Shown: positions 1-6,763 of the stretch, in pieces
How the letters are laid out: every line of letters starts with the position of its first letter
Position numbering within the stretch: the stretch's first letter is position 1
Assembly (NCBI GenBank): GCA_021793745.1
Contig: JAJYSD010000011.1
Coordinates: 1-10,989 of the forward strand
Reading direction: 5' to 3'
Origin: Bacillota bacterium
Lineage (GTDB): Bacteria; Bacillota; Bacilli; Thermoactinomycetales; DSM-44946
Length of the DNA: 10,989 nucleotides
Notes under the pieces: model-generated
Databases searched by the model: none
The model's input: only the letters and a program-made list of their open reading frames with translations
What the model was told of the DNA's origin: nothing
Made by a program: the position numbers and the translations under genes

Positions 1-688
1 TTCCGATCTTGTATTCACCGGCTTTGACATACGCCGGGTGATCAAAGGACCCTTTCCGATCCATCGCATTTTGAAAAACCTGCTCGCCCCCGACTCGATC
101 GGCGAGATACATCAGATAAAACGCGCCGGTCCACTTCGTTTTATTGGCGAGGGCAAAGGGAATCACGTCATTCTTTTTCAAGGTTTCCATCACTTGCATC
201 AATTCGTCCCAGGTTTCAGGCGGTTCGATGTCGTACTTTTCAAAAACCCCTTTATTGTACCAAACCGGGACCACATCCATCGCCAAAGGAACGCCCATGA
301 TTTTCCCGTCAAAGGTGGCGGCTTCCAGAGCGGCCGGGGCGAATCGATCCGCGTCCACCTGGTCCGTCAGATCATAGACTTGTCCCGCTTCCACAAATTC
401 CCCGAGCCACCCTCCTCCCCAGGAGTGGAAAATATCCGGCGGATTTCCGCCTCCCATGGCCACGGGCAATTTGGTTTTGTAGGCGTCATTCTGGTGTGCC
501 ACGATTTCCACTTTGACATCCGGATGCTTCTCCTCGAAGCGCTTCACCGCCTCCTCGAGAATGGTTCTCTCCTTGCCGATCCCGATATGCCAGAAGGTGA
601 GCGTCTTCTGCTCGGTTCCGGCCGACGGCATGCAGGCGGTCAAAAAAACCAAGAGAGCCACCATCATGAACAACCCTGTCTTCTTCAT
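1..688 (-). CDS. ABC transporter extracellular solute-binding lipoprotein (family 1, sugar type), C-terminus cut by window edge
   Basis: This open frame runs off the left edge, so only the first 229 codons are visible. The ATG at 688-686 is preceded by an AGGGGGAAGG purine tract. Residues 1-19 form a lipoprotein signal: a Lys-Lys start, a hydrophobic core and the lipobox LTAC with Cys19 as the lipidated residue. The mature part begins with a first beta strand (LTFWHIGIG), then an amphipathic helix and RFEEKHPDVKVEIV, the usual opening of family 1 (MalE/UgpB-like) binding proteins. It continues with GGGNPPDIFHSWGGG, IMGVPLAMDVVPVWYNKGVF and PPETWDEL, all typical of CUT1 sugar-binding proteins. 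By family, it captures a sugar or oligosaccharide outside the membrane and hands it to a permease pair, probably encoded further left. It has its own promoter and candidate operator, which suggests substrate-inducible expression. The exact sugar cannot be read from the sequence; the family call is firm. Confidence 0.93.
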   Translation of the reverse strand, partial: MKKTGLFMMVALLVFLTACMPSAGTEQKTLTFWHIGIGKERTILEEAVKRFEEKHPDVKVEIVAHQNDAYKTKLPVAMGGGNPPDIFHSWGGGWLGEFVEAGQVYDLTDQVDADRFAPAALEAATFDGKIMGVPLAMDVVPVWYNKGVFEKYDIEPPETWDELMQVMETLKKNDVIPFALANKTKWTGAFYLMYLADRVGGEQVFQNAMDRKGSFDHPAYVKAGEYKIG

Positions 689-743
689 GGCCTTCCCCCT
701 CAAAAGATAGATTAACGCATATATCAAAAGAGGATTTATTATC

Positions 744-759
744 GAAACATTTTCGTTTC
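744..759. promoter_or_regulatory. Operator-like palindrome at the predicted transcription start
   Basis: The plus strand reads GAAAC-ATTTTC-GTTTC, a 5-base inverted repeat with a 6-base spacer. An overlapping perfect palindrome CGAAA-CAT-TTTCG lies at 743-755. It begins six bases downstream of the -10 box and covers the predicted start site, the classical place for a repressor. It does not fit the CcpA cre consensus, because the central CG is missing. A LacI-, GntR- or DeoR-type sugar regulator is a guess; the regulator is not in the window. Confidence 0.5.
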
Positions 760-765
760 AAGGTA

Positions 766-794
766 ACTATAGCACTGCCCTTTTTGTTTGTCAA
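766..794 (-). promoter_or_regulatory. Sigma-A type promoter of the solute-binding protein gene
   Basis: On the minus strand, TTGACA (794-789) and TATAGT (771-766) are separated by exactly 17 bases. The -35 is a perfect consensus and the -10 matches TATAAT at five of six positions. The expected transcription start is near 759, giving a leader of about 70 bases before the ATG at 688. The surrounding DNA is AT-rich compared with the GC-rich flank. Confidence 0.85.
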
Positions 795-1234
795 TTGATT
801 AAACCTTCTTCCCTTTAACGAATGGTAGTTAAGCTGGCAACCATACAATACAACACCCATTTAAACGGTTTATGGCGGGGATTGTGATCAATCTTTTGGA
901 TGATCGTTAAACAAAGTCCTCCCGAAAGCCGGGCAGGCTTTCCATACCCGACAGACGTGTCGCCCGCCCCTAATGGCTTGGCATCGCCGGTGCCGTAACC
1001 AACCGATCGACGCCTGAACGAGGGCGCCCACCTCCTCCTTCGCCGCGGTAACGCCGCCGGCGACCCCTGAACGCGTTGGAGGAAGGGTCCCGCCTTCCCC
1101 GTTTCTCCACCAGCCGAAACCGGTCCTAGAAAAAGAAAGACCCGGAGACGAGAGCCTCGGGCTGAAGGCTCCCTTCCCCGCCCGTCCTCCCTGGCGAATC
1201 CATTTCCATGAGGCGATGCGGACATCGCGCATCC
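795..1234. other. Non-coding GC-rich stretch with stem-loops; no supported gene
   Basis: No convincing gene was found in these 440 bases. The open frames that cross it are Arg/Gly/Pro-rich, lack good ribosome sites and run through the terminator at 1235-1264. Visible structure includes perfect hairpins GAAAGCC-5-GGCTTTC (924-942) and CGACA-4-TGTCG (949-962), and GGCA-7-TGCC (980-994) nested in a larger GGcTTGG/CCAACC pairing (about 974-1004). A 13-base near-repeat lies at 1008-1020 and 1061-1073 (12 of 13 identical, 53 bases apart). A TTAAC-8-GTTAA palindrome is at 815-832. It could be a structured RNA, the end of a lost mobile element or decayed sequence; none could be identified. Confidence 0.45.
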
Positions 1235-1264
1235 AAAAAAAATCCGGCGAAGGCACTTCGCCGG
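1235..1264 (-). terminator. Rho-independent terminator after the crotonase-family gene
   Basis: On the minus strand a perfect 9-base-pair stem, CCGGCGAAG-TGC-CTTCGCCGG (1264-1244), is followed by A and a run of eight T (1242-1235). It begins 11 bases after the TGA at 1276-1278. This is a strong intrinsic terminator closing the acyl-CoA ligase / crotonase unit. Confidence 0.93.
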
Positions 1265-1275
1265 AACATCGCGGT

Positions 1276-2070
1276 TCATCGGTGGCGCCACCGGGGCGAT
1301 CTTTTTTCCAAAAAGGCGCACATCCCCTCCTGGGCATCGGCGGCCGTAGCATTGAGGGACATCACTTCCTTGGCGTAGGCATAGGCCTGCGGTTGCGGCA
1401 TGTCCAGCTGGCGGTAAAAGGCCTGTTTTCCGATTCCCAGGGTGAAGGCGCTGGCCTCTGCGATCTTGTCGGCTAGGGAGCGGGTCTCCTCCTCCAGGCG
1501 ATCGGCGGGAACCACCCGGTTGACCAGTCCGAAGGCCATCGCTTCCCGGGCGGAAATGGGTTCACCGGTCAAAAGCATCTCCATCGCCTTCTTTCTTCCC
1601 ACCGCGCGGCTCAGGGCCACCATCGGCGTGGAACAGAACAGGCCGATTTTCACCCCCGGCGTGGCAAAACGGGCCTCTTCCGACGCCACTGCCAGATCAC
1701 AGCTGGCCACCAACTGACATCCCGCCGCCGTGGCCACCCCGTGCACCTGGGCGATCACCGGCTGCGGAATGGCTTGGATGGTCTCCATCATCTCCGTGCA
1801 GACATCGAACAGGTGGCGATAAAAGGCGATGTCCTGATTGACCATCTCGTTCAAATCGTGTCCCGCACAAAAGACCGGCCCTTCCCCCTTCAAAATGACG
1901 ACGGACACGTCCCGGCTGGCGCCGACGGCCTTCAGGAATTCCGTCAGCTCTCCCATGTGCTCCTCGGAGAGGGCGTTCCGCCGTTCGGGACGGTTCATGG
2001 AAACGATGGCCACCCTTCCGTCCAGTCGGGTCAAAATGTGTCGGTAACGATCTGTCTGCGCCAAACTCAC
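1276..2070 (-). CDS. Crotonase-fold (enoyl-CoA hydratase/isomerase family) protein, ECHDC3-like, catalytic glutamates missing
   Basis: This is a 264-residue protein of normal crotonase length. The start is GTG at 2070, with AGGAGG (2084-2079) 8 bases upstream, lying inside the end of the ligase gene; only three bases separate the ligase stop from this start, so translation is probably coupled. Family marks are MNRPERRNALS (25-35), the CoA/oxyanion loop FCAGHDLNEM (67-76), HGVATAAGCQLVASCDLAVA (110-129) and ARFATPGVKIGLF (133-145). Aligned by motif to rat mitochondrial hydratase, the catalytic Glu144 position is Gln119 and the Glu164 position is Gly139. Both acid/base residues are therefore absent, a known trait of ECHDC3-type proteins. 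It may bind an acyl-CoA and act as an isomerase-, thioesterase- or lyase-like enzyme, or serve a non-catalytic role. Classical hydratase activity is doubtful. The fold is certain; the reaction is unknown. Confidence 0.9.
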   Translation of the reverse strand: MSLAQTDRYRHILTRLDGRVAIVSMNRPERRNALSEEHMGELTEFLKAVGASRDVSVVILKGEGPVFCAGHDLNEMVNQDIAFYRHLFDVCTEMMETIQAIPQPVIAQVHGVATAAGCQLVASCDLAVASEEARFATPGVKIGLFCSTPMVALSRAVGRKKAMEMLLTGEPISAREAMAFGLVNRVVPADRLEEETRSLADKIAEASAFTLGIGKQAFYRQLDMPQPQAYAYAKEVMSLNATAADAQEGMCAFLEKRSPRWRHR

Positions 2071-2073
2071 ACC

Positions 2074-3726
2074 TCATCCCTCCTGCTCGGTGAGCTGGAC
2101 CTGTTTTTCAGCCAATGCCCGTTCCCGCAACTTAAACTTTTGCACTTTACCCGTTGAATTCTTCGGCAGCGGACCGAAGGATACCTCCTTCGGACATTTG
2201 AAAGGGGCCAAGCGATCGCGCGTAAAGGCGATCACCTCTTCTTCCTTGAGGCGTGCCCCGGGCCGGAGGGTGACATATGCCTTGGGAACCTCTCCCCAAT
2301 AGGGATCGGGGACGCCCACCACCGCCGCCTCCAAAATGTCCGGATGCTGATACAGAGCGCGCTCCACTTCGATCGTGGAGATATTGACGCCGCCGCTGAT
2401 GATGATATCCTTTTTCCGGTCCTTCAGCTCGATATACCCGTCGGGGTGGACCACCGCCAAGTCGCCGGAGTGGAACCAACCACCCTGGAAGGCCTTCGCG
2501 GTCGCCCTCTCGTCCCGGTAGTACCCCTTCATCACGTTGTTTCCCCGCATGATCACTTCGCCCAATGTCTCGCCGTCCGCCGGGACGTCTTCCATGTTTT
2601 CATCCACCACCCGCAGTTCCGGCGCATGGATGTAGCCGACGCCCTGCCGCCCCTTCAGCATCGCCCGTGTCGTCAATTCCTCACCGTCCCATTTCTCCTT
2701 CCACACGCAAACCGTGTGGGGACCATAGGTTTCGGTGAGGCCGTACACGTGGATCACCCGGGCCCCCATCCGTTCCGCCTGTTCGATCACCGCCGGCGGC
2801 GGCGGAGAGGCCGCCGTCACGATATGAAGCGGCCGGGGAAAGCGATAACCCGAAGGGGCTTCGGTAATCAGCTTGATCATCACAGTGGGGGCGGCGCACA
2901 AATGGGTCACCTTCTCCTCTTCCACAAGCCGGAGGATCTCCTTGGACCGGACCTTCGGCAGACAGACATGGAGCCCACCCACGCCGGTAACGGCCCAGGG
3001 GAAGCACCAGCCGTTGCAGTGATACATGGGAAGTGTCCACAAATAGACGCTGGAGGGGGTCAGGCCCGTCTCCACAATCTCCCCCATCGCGTTGAGGTAA
3101 GCTCCCCGGTGGGTGTACATCACCCCCTTGGGACGCCCCGTCGTACCGCTGGTGTAGTTGATACTGATCGTCTGATCCTCGTCATCCACCCGATAGACGA
3201 AGGGCTCGGCACGCCCTTCCTGAAGAAAACGGTCATAGTGGAGGTCCGACGAATCCCCTTCCACCGGACCGGTCCAAATCACCAGATTGAGGGCATCCAA
3301 CTCCCTGCGGATCGGTTCCAGGAGGTGCCCCAGCGTCCCGTGGATGATCAGGGCCTTGGCCCCGGAATGCTGGAGGATGTACTTCACCTCCCCGGGAGCG
3401 AGCAACCGGTTGATCGGTACCAGGATGGCGCCGATCTGGGGAACGGCAAAATAGATCTCCAGGAATTCCACCGAATTGGGAAGCAACACCGCCACCCGGT
3501 CACCCTTGTCGATGCCCGCCTTGCCCAGGGCATCTGCCAGACGGTAAACCCGGGAGCCGAACTCCCCGTAGGTATACCGCCGATCCCCGTCCACCACGGC
3601 CGTTTGATCGGAAAAGGTGTGCAGGGCGCGTTCCAGAAACATCATCGGCGTCAAAAGGGAACGATGAACCGGAAGATCCTCCCACTGGGCTTTGGACCAC
3701 ACCTGTTGGAACAACGGTTTCTCCAC
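2074..3726 (-). CDS. AMP-forming acyl-CoA synthetase (fatty acyl/acyl-CoA ligase, ANL superfamily)
   Basis: It joins a carboxylic acid to CoA through an acyl-adenylate, using ATP. Motifs in the 550-residue form are the ATP loop YTSGTTGRPKG (191-201), MYHCNGW (234-240), the adenylate motif YGLTET (328-333), GWFHSGDL with the ATP-ribose Asp422 (416-423), the hinge DRKKDIIISGG (436-446) and the C-terminal STGK with catalytic Lys527. The set is complete. The GTG at 3726 was chosen because GGAGGAGGG sits 6 bases upstream. An in-frame ATG at 3765 would add 13 Gly-rich residues but has only a weak site. The overall pattern, including the CxNGW region, resembles medium-chain or aromatic/branched acyl-CoA ligases (AlkK and plant acyl-activating types) rather than acetyl-CoA synthetase. 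It is first in a two-gene unit with the crotonase protein, so both probably act on the same acyl-CoA. The acid used is not predictable here. Confidence 0.93.
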   Translation of the reverse strand: MEKPLFQQVWSKAQWEDLPVHRSLLTPMMFLERALHTFSDQTAVVDGDRRYTYGEFGSRVYRLADALGKAGIDKGDRVAVLLPNSVEFLEIYFAVPQIGAILVPINRLLAPGEVKYILQHSGAKALIIHGTLGHLLEPIRRELDALNLVIWTGPVEGDSSDLHYDRFLQEGRAEPFVYRVDDEDQTISINYTSGTTGRPKGVMYTHRGAYLNAMGEIVETGLTPSSVYLWTLPMYHCNGWCFPWAVTGVGGLHVCLPKVRSKEILRLVEEEKVTHLCAAPTVMIKLITEAPSGYRFPRPLHIVTAASPPPPAVIEQAERMGARVIHVYGLTETYGPHTVCVWKEKWDGEELTTRAMLKGRQGVGYIHAPELRVVDENMEDVPADGETLGEVIMRGNNVMKGYYRDERATAKAFQGGWFHSGDLAVVHPDGYIELKDRKKDIIISGGVNISTIEVERALYQHPDILEAAVVGVPDPYWGEVPKAYVTLRPGARLKEEEVIAFTRDRLAPFKCPKEVSFGPLPKNSTGKVQKFKLRERALAEKQVQLTEQEG

Positions 3727-3732
3727 AACCGA

Positions 3733-3741
3733 CCCTCCTCC
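3733..3741 (-). promoter_or_regulatory. Ribosome binding site that decides the ligase start
   Basis: GGAGGAGGG on the minus strand lies 6 bases before the GTG at 3726. It falls inside the reading frame if translation began at the upstream ATG (3765), which has only a weak AAGAG nearby. This favours the GTG as the main start. Confidence 0.6.
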
Positions 3742-3873
3742 ATCCCCGGCGGAATTATCGGTCATCTCTTAAACAGGTTCATCACGGACAAACCAACGAT
3801 CGCCCCTCGCAACCCCAGGCTTGACGGGTTTACCGTTTCAACGCCCCCTTTTTTACGTGAACCTTCGCCTACC

Positions 3874-3913
3874 GATTAACCATTAGTTTAATCCTATTTA
3901 TCAGATTAGTCAA
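3874..3913 (-). promoter_or_regulatory. Promoter of the ligase/crotonase unit with an overlapping palindrome
   Basis: On the minus strand, TTGACT (3913-3908) and TAAACT (3890-3885) are spaced by 17 bases, with AT-rich DNA upstream of the -35. A perfect palindrome GATTAA-8-TTAATC (3893-3874) overlaps the -10 box and the predicted start, as a repressor site would. By context, a TetR-type acyl-CoA-responsive regulator (FadR/PaaR-like) is possible, but the sequence does not match the Bacillus FadR site I know. The leader from about 3878 to the GTG at 3726 is roughly 150 bases and holds a small hairpin (ACGG/CCGT near 3830) and nothing else I recognise. Confidence 0.65.
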
Positions 3914-3967
3914 GTTTGTTTTATAAACATAAATATATAGTGAAAGTAGATTAAAAAAATCGGTTTA

Positions 3968-4037
3968 AAGAAAAAAGGGGGCGCTGGATTGATACCGGGA
4001 AAAGGGATCCCGGAGCTGGTATGCGGCAATCCCCCTT
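3968..4037 (-). terminator. Compound rho-independent terminator of the ECF/hydrolase operon
   Basis: Just after the aldehyde dehydrogenase stop, the minus strand reads AAGGGGG (4037-4031), an inner hairpin region with CCGGG/CCCGG and GGATTG/CAATCC pairings, then CCCCC (3981-3977) followed by TTTTTTCTTT. The outer GGGGG/CCCCC stem followed by six T is a normal terminator. The roughly 50-base branched interior makes it longer than usual. It separates this operon from the ligase promoter immediately downstream. Confidence 0.75.
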
Positions 4038-4041
4038 GAAC

Positions 4042-5490
4042 CTAGGAACCGTACCGGATCAACACGTTTTTCAATTGGGTGAAATGGAGGAGGGCCTCCA
4101 ATCCCTTTTCCCGACCGAACCCGCTCTTCCCGTAACCGCCGAAGGGCATTTCCACCCCTCCCCCGGCTCCGTAGGTGTTGATAAAGACCTGACCGGCACG
4201 GACTTTCTTCGCAACCGTGAGGGCTTTTGACAAATCTCGGGTGTGAACGCCTGCGACCAGGCCATAGGGGGTCTCATTGGCGATGGAGATCGCTTCATCG
4301 ACATCTTCAAAGGTCAACGTAGACAAAACCGGACCAAAGATTTCCTCGGTGGCCACCCGGCCGCCCTGGGGAACCCGATCCAACAGGGTGGGGGCTACAA
4401 AAAATCCCCGGGCGAGCTCTCCGTCCTCCAGCCGGGCTCCCCCCGTCAGGATTTCCGCCCCTTCCTCCTCGGCGAGGGCGATGTAGCCCATTACGGTGCG
4501 CAGCTGCTTCTCCGAAATGATCGGTCCCATGTCCGGATTGCGGATTCCGGGACCCACCGTGATGGATTCCAACCGGGCTTTGACCATCGACAGGAATTGA
4601 TCGTGGATCGAAAGTTCGACCAGAAGGCGGGATCCCGCCGAACAGGTTTGGCCGGCGTTTTGAATAATGGAACTCACCACCCACCGGGCGGCCTCTTCCA
4701 GATCCGCATCGGCAAAAACAATATTGGGGGATTTGCCGCCCAATTCCAGGGTGACGGGAACGATGTTTTTGGCCGCCGACGTCATCACTTCCGTCCCCAC
4801 CGGCACGGAACCGGTAAAGGACACGTGATCAATCCCGGGATGAGCGGCCAGGGCCGCTCCCGCCTCCTCCCCGAATCCGGGAACCACGTTGAAGGCCCCG
4901 TCGGGAAGGCCGGCTTCCTTTAAAAGGACGCCCAACTTCAAAGCGGTGAGCGGCGTCTCCTCCGCCGGTTTCAACACCACCGTGTTTCCGGCGGCCAAAG
5001 CCGGGGCAGCGGTCCGGGCGGCCACCTGCATAGGATAGTTCCAGGGAATGATCAAGGCGCACACCCCGAAGGGCTCCCGCTGGGTAAAGTCGATATAACC
5101 CGGCGACACGGGAATGGTCTCCCCCAAAATTTTGTCGGCGACCCCGGCATAGTATTCGAAATACCGGGCGCTCACTTCGATGTCCGTCTGCGCCTGTTTC
5201 AGCGGTTTTCCGTTGTCCAACGTTTCCAAAGTCGCCAGCTCATCCCGATTCCTGCGGATCAATTCCGAGGTCCGCAACAGAATGCGACCGCGCTCGGCGG
5301 GATGCATGCTTTGCCACTCATCGCTCTCAAAGGTGGATCTGGCCACCCTGACCGCCGCATCCACATCCTCGCCGCGCCCCCGGGCCACCCGGGCGATCAC
5401 CGACTGATCCGCAGGGTTGCGGGTTTCAAAACACTCATTCCTGTTGGAATCGACGAACTCTCCTCGGATCCAAAGCCCATACCGATCCAC
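4042..5490 (-). CDS. NAD(P)-dependent aldehyde dehydrogenase (ALDH superfamily)
   Basis: It oxidises an aldehyde to its acid with NAD(P). In the 482-residue form, the expected residues are present: Asn151 in PWNYP, Lys174 in LKPAEETP, the Rossmann glycine motif FTGSVPVG (about 225-232), Glu249 in LELGGKSP, nucleophile Cys283 in GQTCSAGSR and Glu383 in EEIFGPV. The start chosen is GTG at 5490, with AGGAGG 6 bases upstream; the protein then opens MDRYGLWIRGEFVDS, as expected for the family. In-frame starts at 5496 (ATG, touching the AGGAGG), 5511 (ATG) and 5532 (GTG) are less likely. It is the last gene of the operon, 52 bases after the M20 gene, with no promoter visible between them. The pattern fits the betaine-aldehyde / 4-aminobutyraldehyde / hydroxy-aldehyde group. 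The substrate is presumably the aldehyde made by the operon's hydrolases and SDR; this is inference. Confidence 0.94.
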   Translation of the reverse strand: MDRYGLWIRGEFVDSNRNECFETRNPADQSVIARVARGRGEDVDAAVRVARSTFESDEWQSMHPAERGRILLRTSELIRRNRDELATLETLDNGKPLKQAQTDIEVSARYFEYYAGVADKILGETIPVSPGYIDFTQREPFGVCALIIPWNYPMQVAARTAAPALAAGNTVVLKPAEETPLTALKLGVLLKEAGLPDGAFNVVPGFGEEAGAALAAHPGIDHVSFTGSVPVGTEVMTSAAKNIVPVTLELGGKSPNIVFADADLEEAARWVVSSIIQNAGQTCSAGSRLLVELSIHDQFLSMVKARLESITVGPGIRNPDMGPIISEKQLRTVMGYIALAEEEGAEILTGGARLEDGELARGFFVAPTLLDRVPQGGRVATEEIFGPVLSTLTFEDVDEAISIANETPYGLVAGVHTRDLSKALTVAKKVRAGQVFINTYGAGGGVEMPFGGYGKSGFGREKGLEALLHFTQLKNVLIRYGS

Positions 5491-5496
5491 GGGCAT

Positions 5497-5502
5497 CCTC
5501 CT
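5497..5502 (-). promoter_or_regulatory. Ribosome binding site that decides the aldehyde dehydrogenase start
   Basis: AGGAGG on the minus strand is 6 bases from the GTG at 5490 and directly abuts the ATG at 5496. That spacing suits the GTG and is too short for the ATG. Confidence 0.6.
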
Positions 5503-5542
5503 CTCACCCATCCGCTTCCGGCGCAGGGCCACATGCGTCGCA

Positions 5543-6763
5543 CTAATCCGAATTCAGAAACTTGAGGGCGGCGAGACAATAGATTTTTGCCGTTTCGACC
5601 AGTTCCTCGACCTCCACATACTCGTCCGCATGGTGAGGGATGTGGCGATCCCCCGCCCCCGTAGTGACGATGGGCACCCCCGCCATGTGGAGGAAGGTGC
5701 CGTCCGTCGCACCGGGCACCCCGTTGTAAACCGGCTCCCGCCCGGTGACCTCCCGGTAAGCGTCCGCGACGGCGACAACGATGCCATTCTCCTTATCCGT
5801 CTCGGTCCAGGGGCGCTCCTCGACCACCTCGAGGGACGCCTGAAACAGGGGGTCCTCCCTTTCCAGGCGTTGTAGAATTTCCTCCATCTGCCTCCGGAGC
5901 GATTCATGGTCCTGACCCGGGACGGTCCGGATATCCAGGGCGGCGATGCATTGATCCGGAATCACATTGATCTGCGGCTCGCCCTTCACCGGGGAGCGCA
6001 GAATGGTGGGCGTAATGCTGGGCCATCCCAGATAGGGGTGTTCTCCGACCCGCTCCTTTTCACGCCGCTCCAACTCCTCCAGGGCCACAAGCACCTTGGC
6101 CATCCGGGTATTGGGATTGATTCCGGTCAGCGGCATCGCCCCGTGGGCCATTTTGCCGTAGGTTTTGATGAGGACCCGCATCGCTCCCTTTTGCGCGATG
6201 CATAACTGGTTTTCCTCCGGCTCGCAGATGATGGCGCCGTCCACCCCCCGGGCCCAACCGCGGCGGATGAAATCCTTAATCCCGATCATCATCCCTTCCT
6301 CGTCGCAGGGGATGCACAGGATGATCTTTCCCGCCAAATGAGCCCCCGACCTTTGGATGGCATGGACGGCGGAGATGGCCGCCGCCAGATTCCCTTTCGT
6401 ATCGCACGCCCCCCGGCCATAGATTCTCCCGTTTTCCATCACGGCGCCGAAGGGATCATAACGCCAGGCAGCCGGGTCCCCTTCGGTGACGACATCCGTG
6501 TGGGCTTCGTACAGGAGGGTTTTCCCCGGGCGGCGGAAATCCAAGAGGGCGATCACATTGGGGCGTCCGGGCACCACCTCTTCATAGTGAACCTGTAATC
6601 CCATGTTCCGCAGATAATCCGCCACAAACCGGGCGGCCTTCTCCTCATTGCCATCGGTCGACCCCGGCCGGTATACGCTTTTGATCCGGATCAGCTCCCG
6701 GGTCAGGCGGACCAGTTCGTCCTCATCCAAATAGCGAAGGACCGCCTCTTCCACCCTCTTCAA
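5543..6763 (-). CDS. M20 family metallo-amidohydrolase (ArgE/DapE-like)
   Basis: This is a 406-residue zinc-dependent hydrolase of the M20 family, which cleaves N-acyl or peptide amide bonds, normally in the cytoplasm. Metal and catalytic marks are His88 and Asp90 in AHTDVV, bridging Asp121 in GRGACDTKG, general base Glu155 and ligand Glu156 in CDEEG, and a C-terminal His378 in HHADEYV. The dimerisation domain (about 186-300) carries KMAHGAMP with the conserved His207. The start is TTG at 6763, overlapping the preceding stop by 4 bases; GGAGGGGTGA upstream gives suitable spacing, and an internal GTG at 6754 is less likely. The position after a P1 hydrolase suggests sequential or alternative cleavage of an imported amide. 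Relatives include acetylornithine and succinyl-diaminopimelate deacylases and the thiamin-salvage deformylase YlmB, so the substrate stays open. No signal peptide is present. Confidence 0.92.
   Translation of the reverse strand: MKRVEEAVLRYLDEDELVRLTRELIRIKSVYRPGSTDGNEEKAARFVADYLRNMGLQVHYEEVVPGRPNVIALLDFRRPGKTLLYEAHTDVVTEGDPAAWRYDPFGAVMENGRIYGRGACDTKGNLAAAISAVHAIQRSGAHLAGKIILCIPCDEEGMMIGIKDFIRRGWARGVDGAIICEPEENQLCIAQKGAMRVLIKTYGKMAHGAMPLTGINPNTRMAKVLVALEELERREKERVGEHPYLGWPSITPTILRSPVKGEPQINVIPDQCIAALDIRTVPGQDHESLRRQMEEILQRLEREDPLFQASLEVVEERPWTETDKENGIVVAVADAYREVTGREPVYNGVPGATDGTFLHMAGVPIVTTGAGDRHIPHHADEYVEVEELVETAKIYCLAALKFLNSD

Noticed and set aside
38-715. Plus-strand open frame of 225 codons at the left edge
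   Set aside because: It is antisense to the lipoprotein solute-binding gene, whose signal peptide, lipobox and family motifs are clear on the minus strand.
743-760. Catabolite-response (cre) site for CcpA
   Set aside because: The consensus needs a central CG at a fixed place; here the position holds G and the right half does not match, so it is described only as a generic operator-like dyad.
924-942. 7-bp hairpin as a possible terminator
   Set aside because: There is no T-run after it on either strand; on the minus strand it is followed by GGGAGGACTTTG. Kept only as part of the stem-loop cluster.
1030-1060. T-box-like string on the minus strand (GGCGTTACCGCGG, close to the GGTGGTACCGCGG motif)
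   Set aside because: The UGGN bulge that pairs with the tRNA end is missing, no specifier stem was found upstream, no terminator with a T-run follows, and the next gene is a sugar-binding protein rather than an amino acid gene.
815-1352. Two overlapping minus-strand open frames (168 and 154 codons) across the intergenic region
   Set aside because: Both run through the terminator at 1235-1264 and into the end of the crotonase gene, have low-complexity Arg/Gly/Pro composition, lack a good ribosome site and resemble no family I know.
2344-3879. Long plus-strand open frame of 511 codons opposite the acyl-CoA ligase
   Set aside because: It lies antisense to a fully motif-supported gene, is His/Pro/Arg/Gly-rich without any domain, and arises from the GC-rich third codon positions of the real gene. 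The long plus-strand frames at 6763-7653, 7781-8917 and 9312-10121 were rejected for the same reason.
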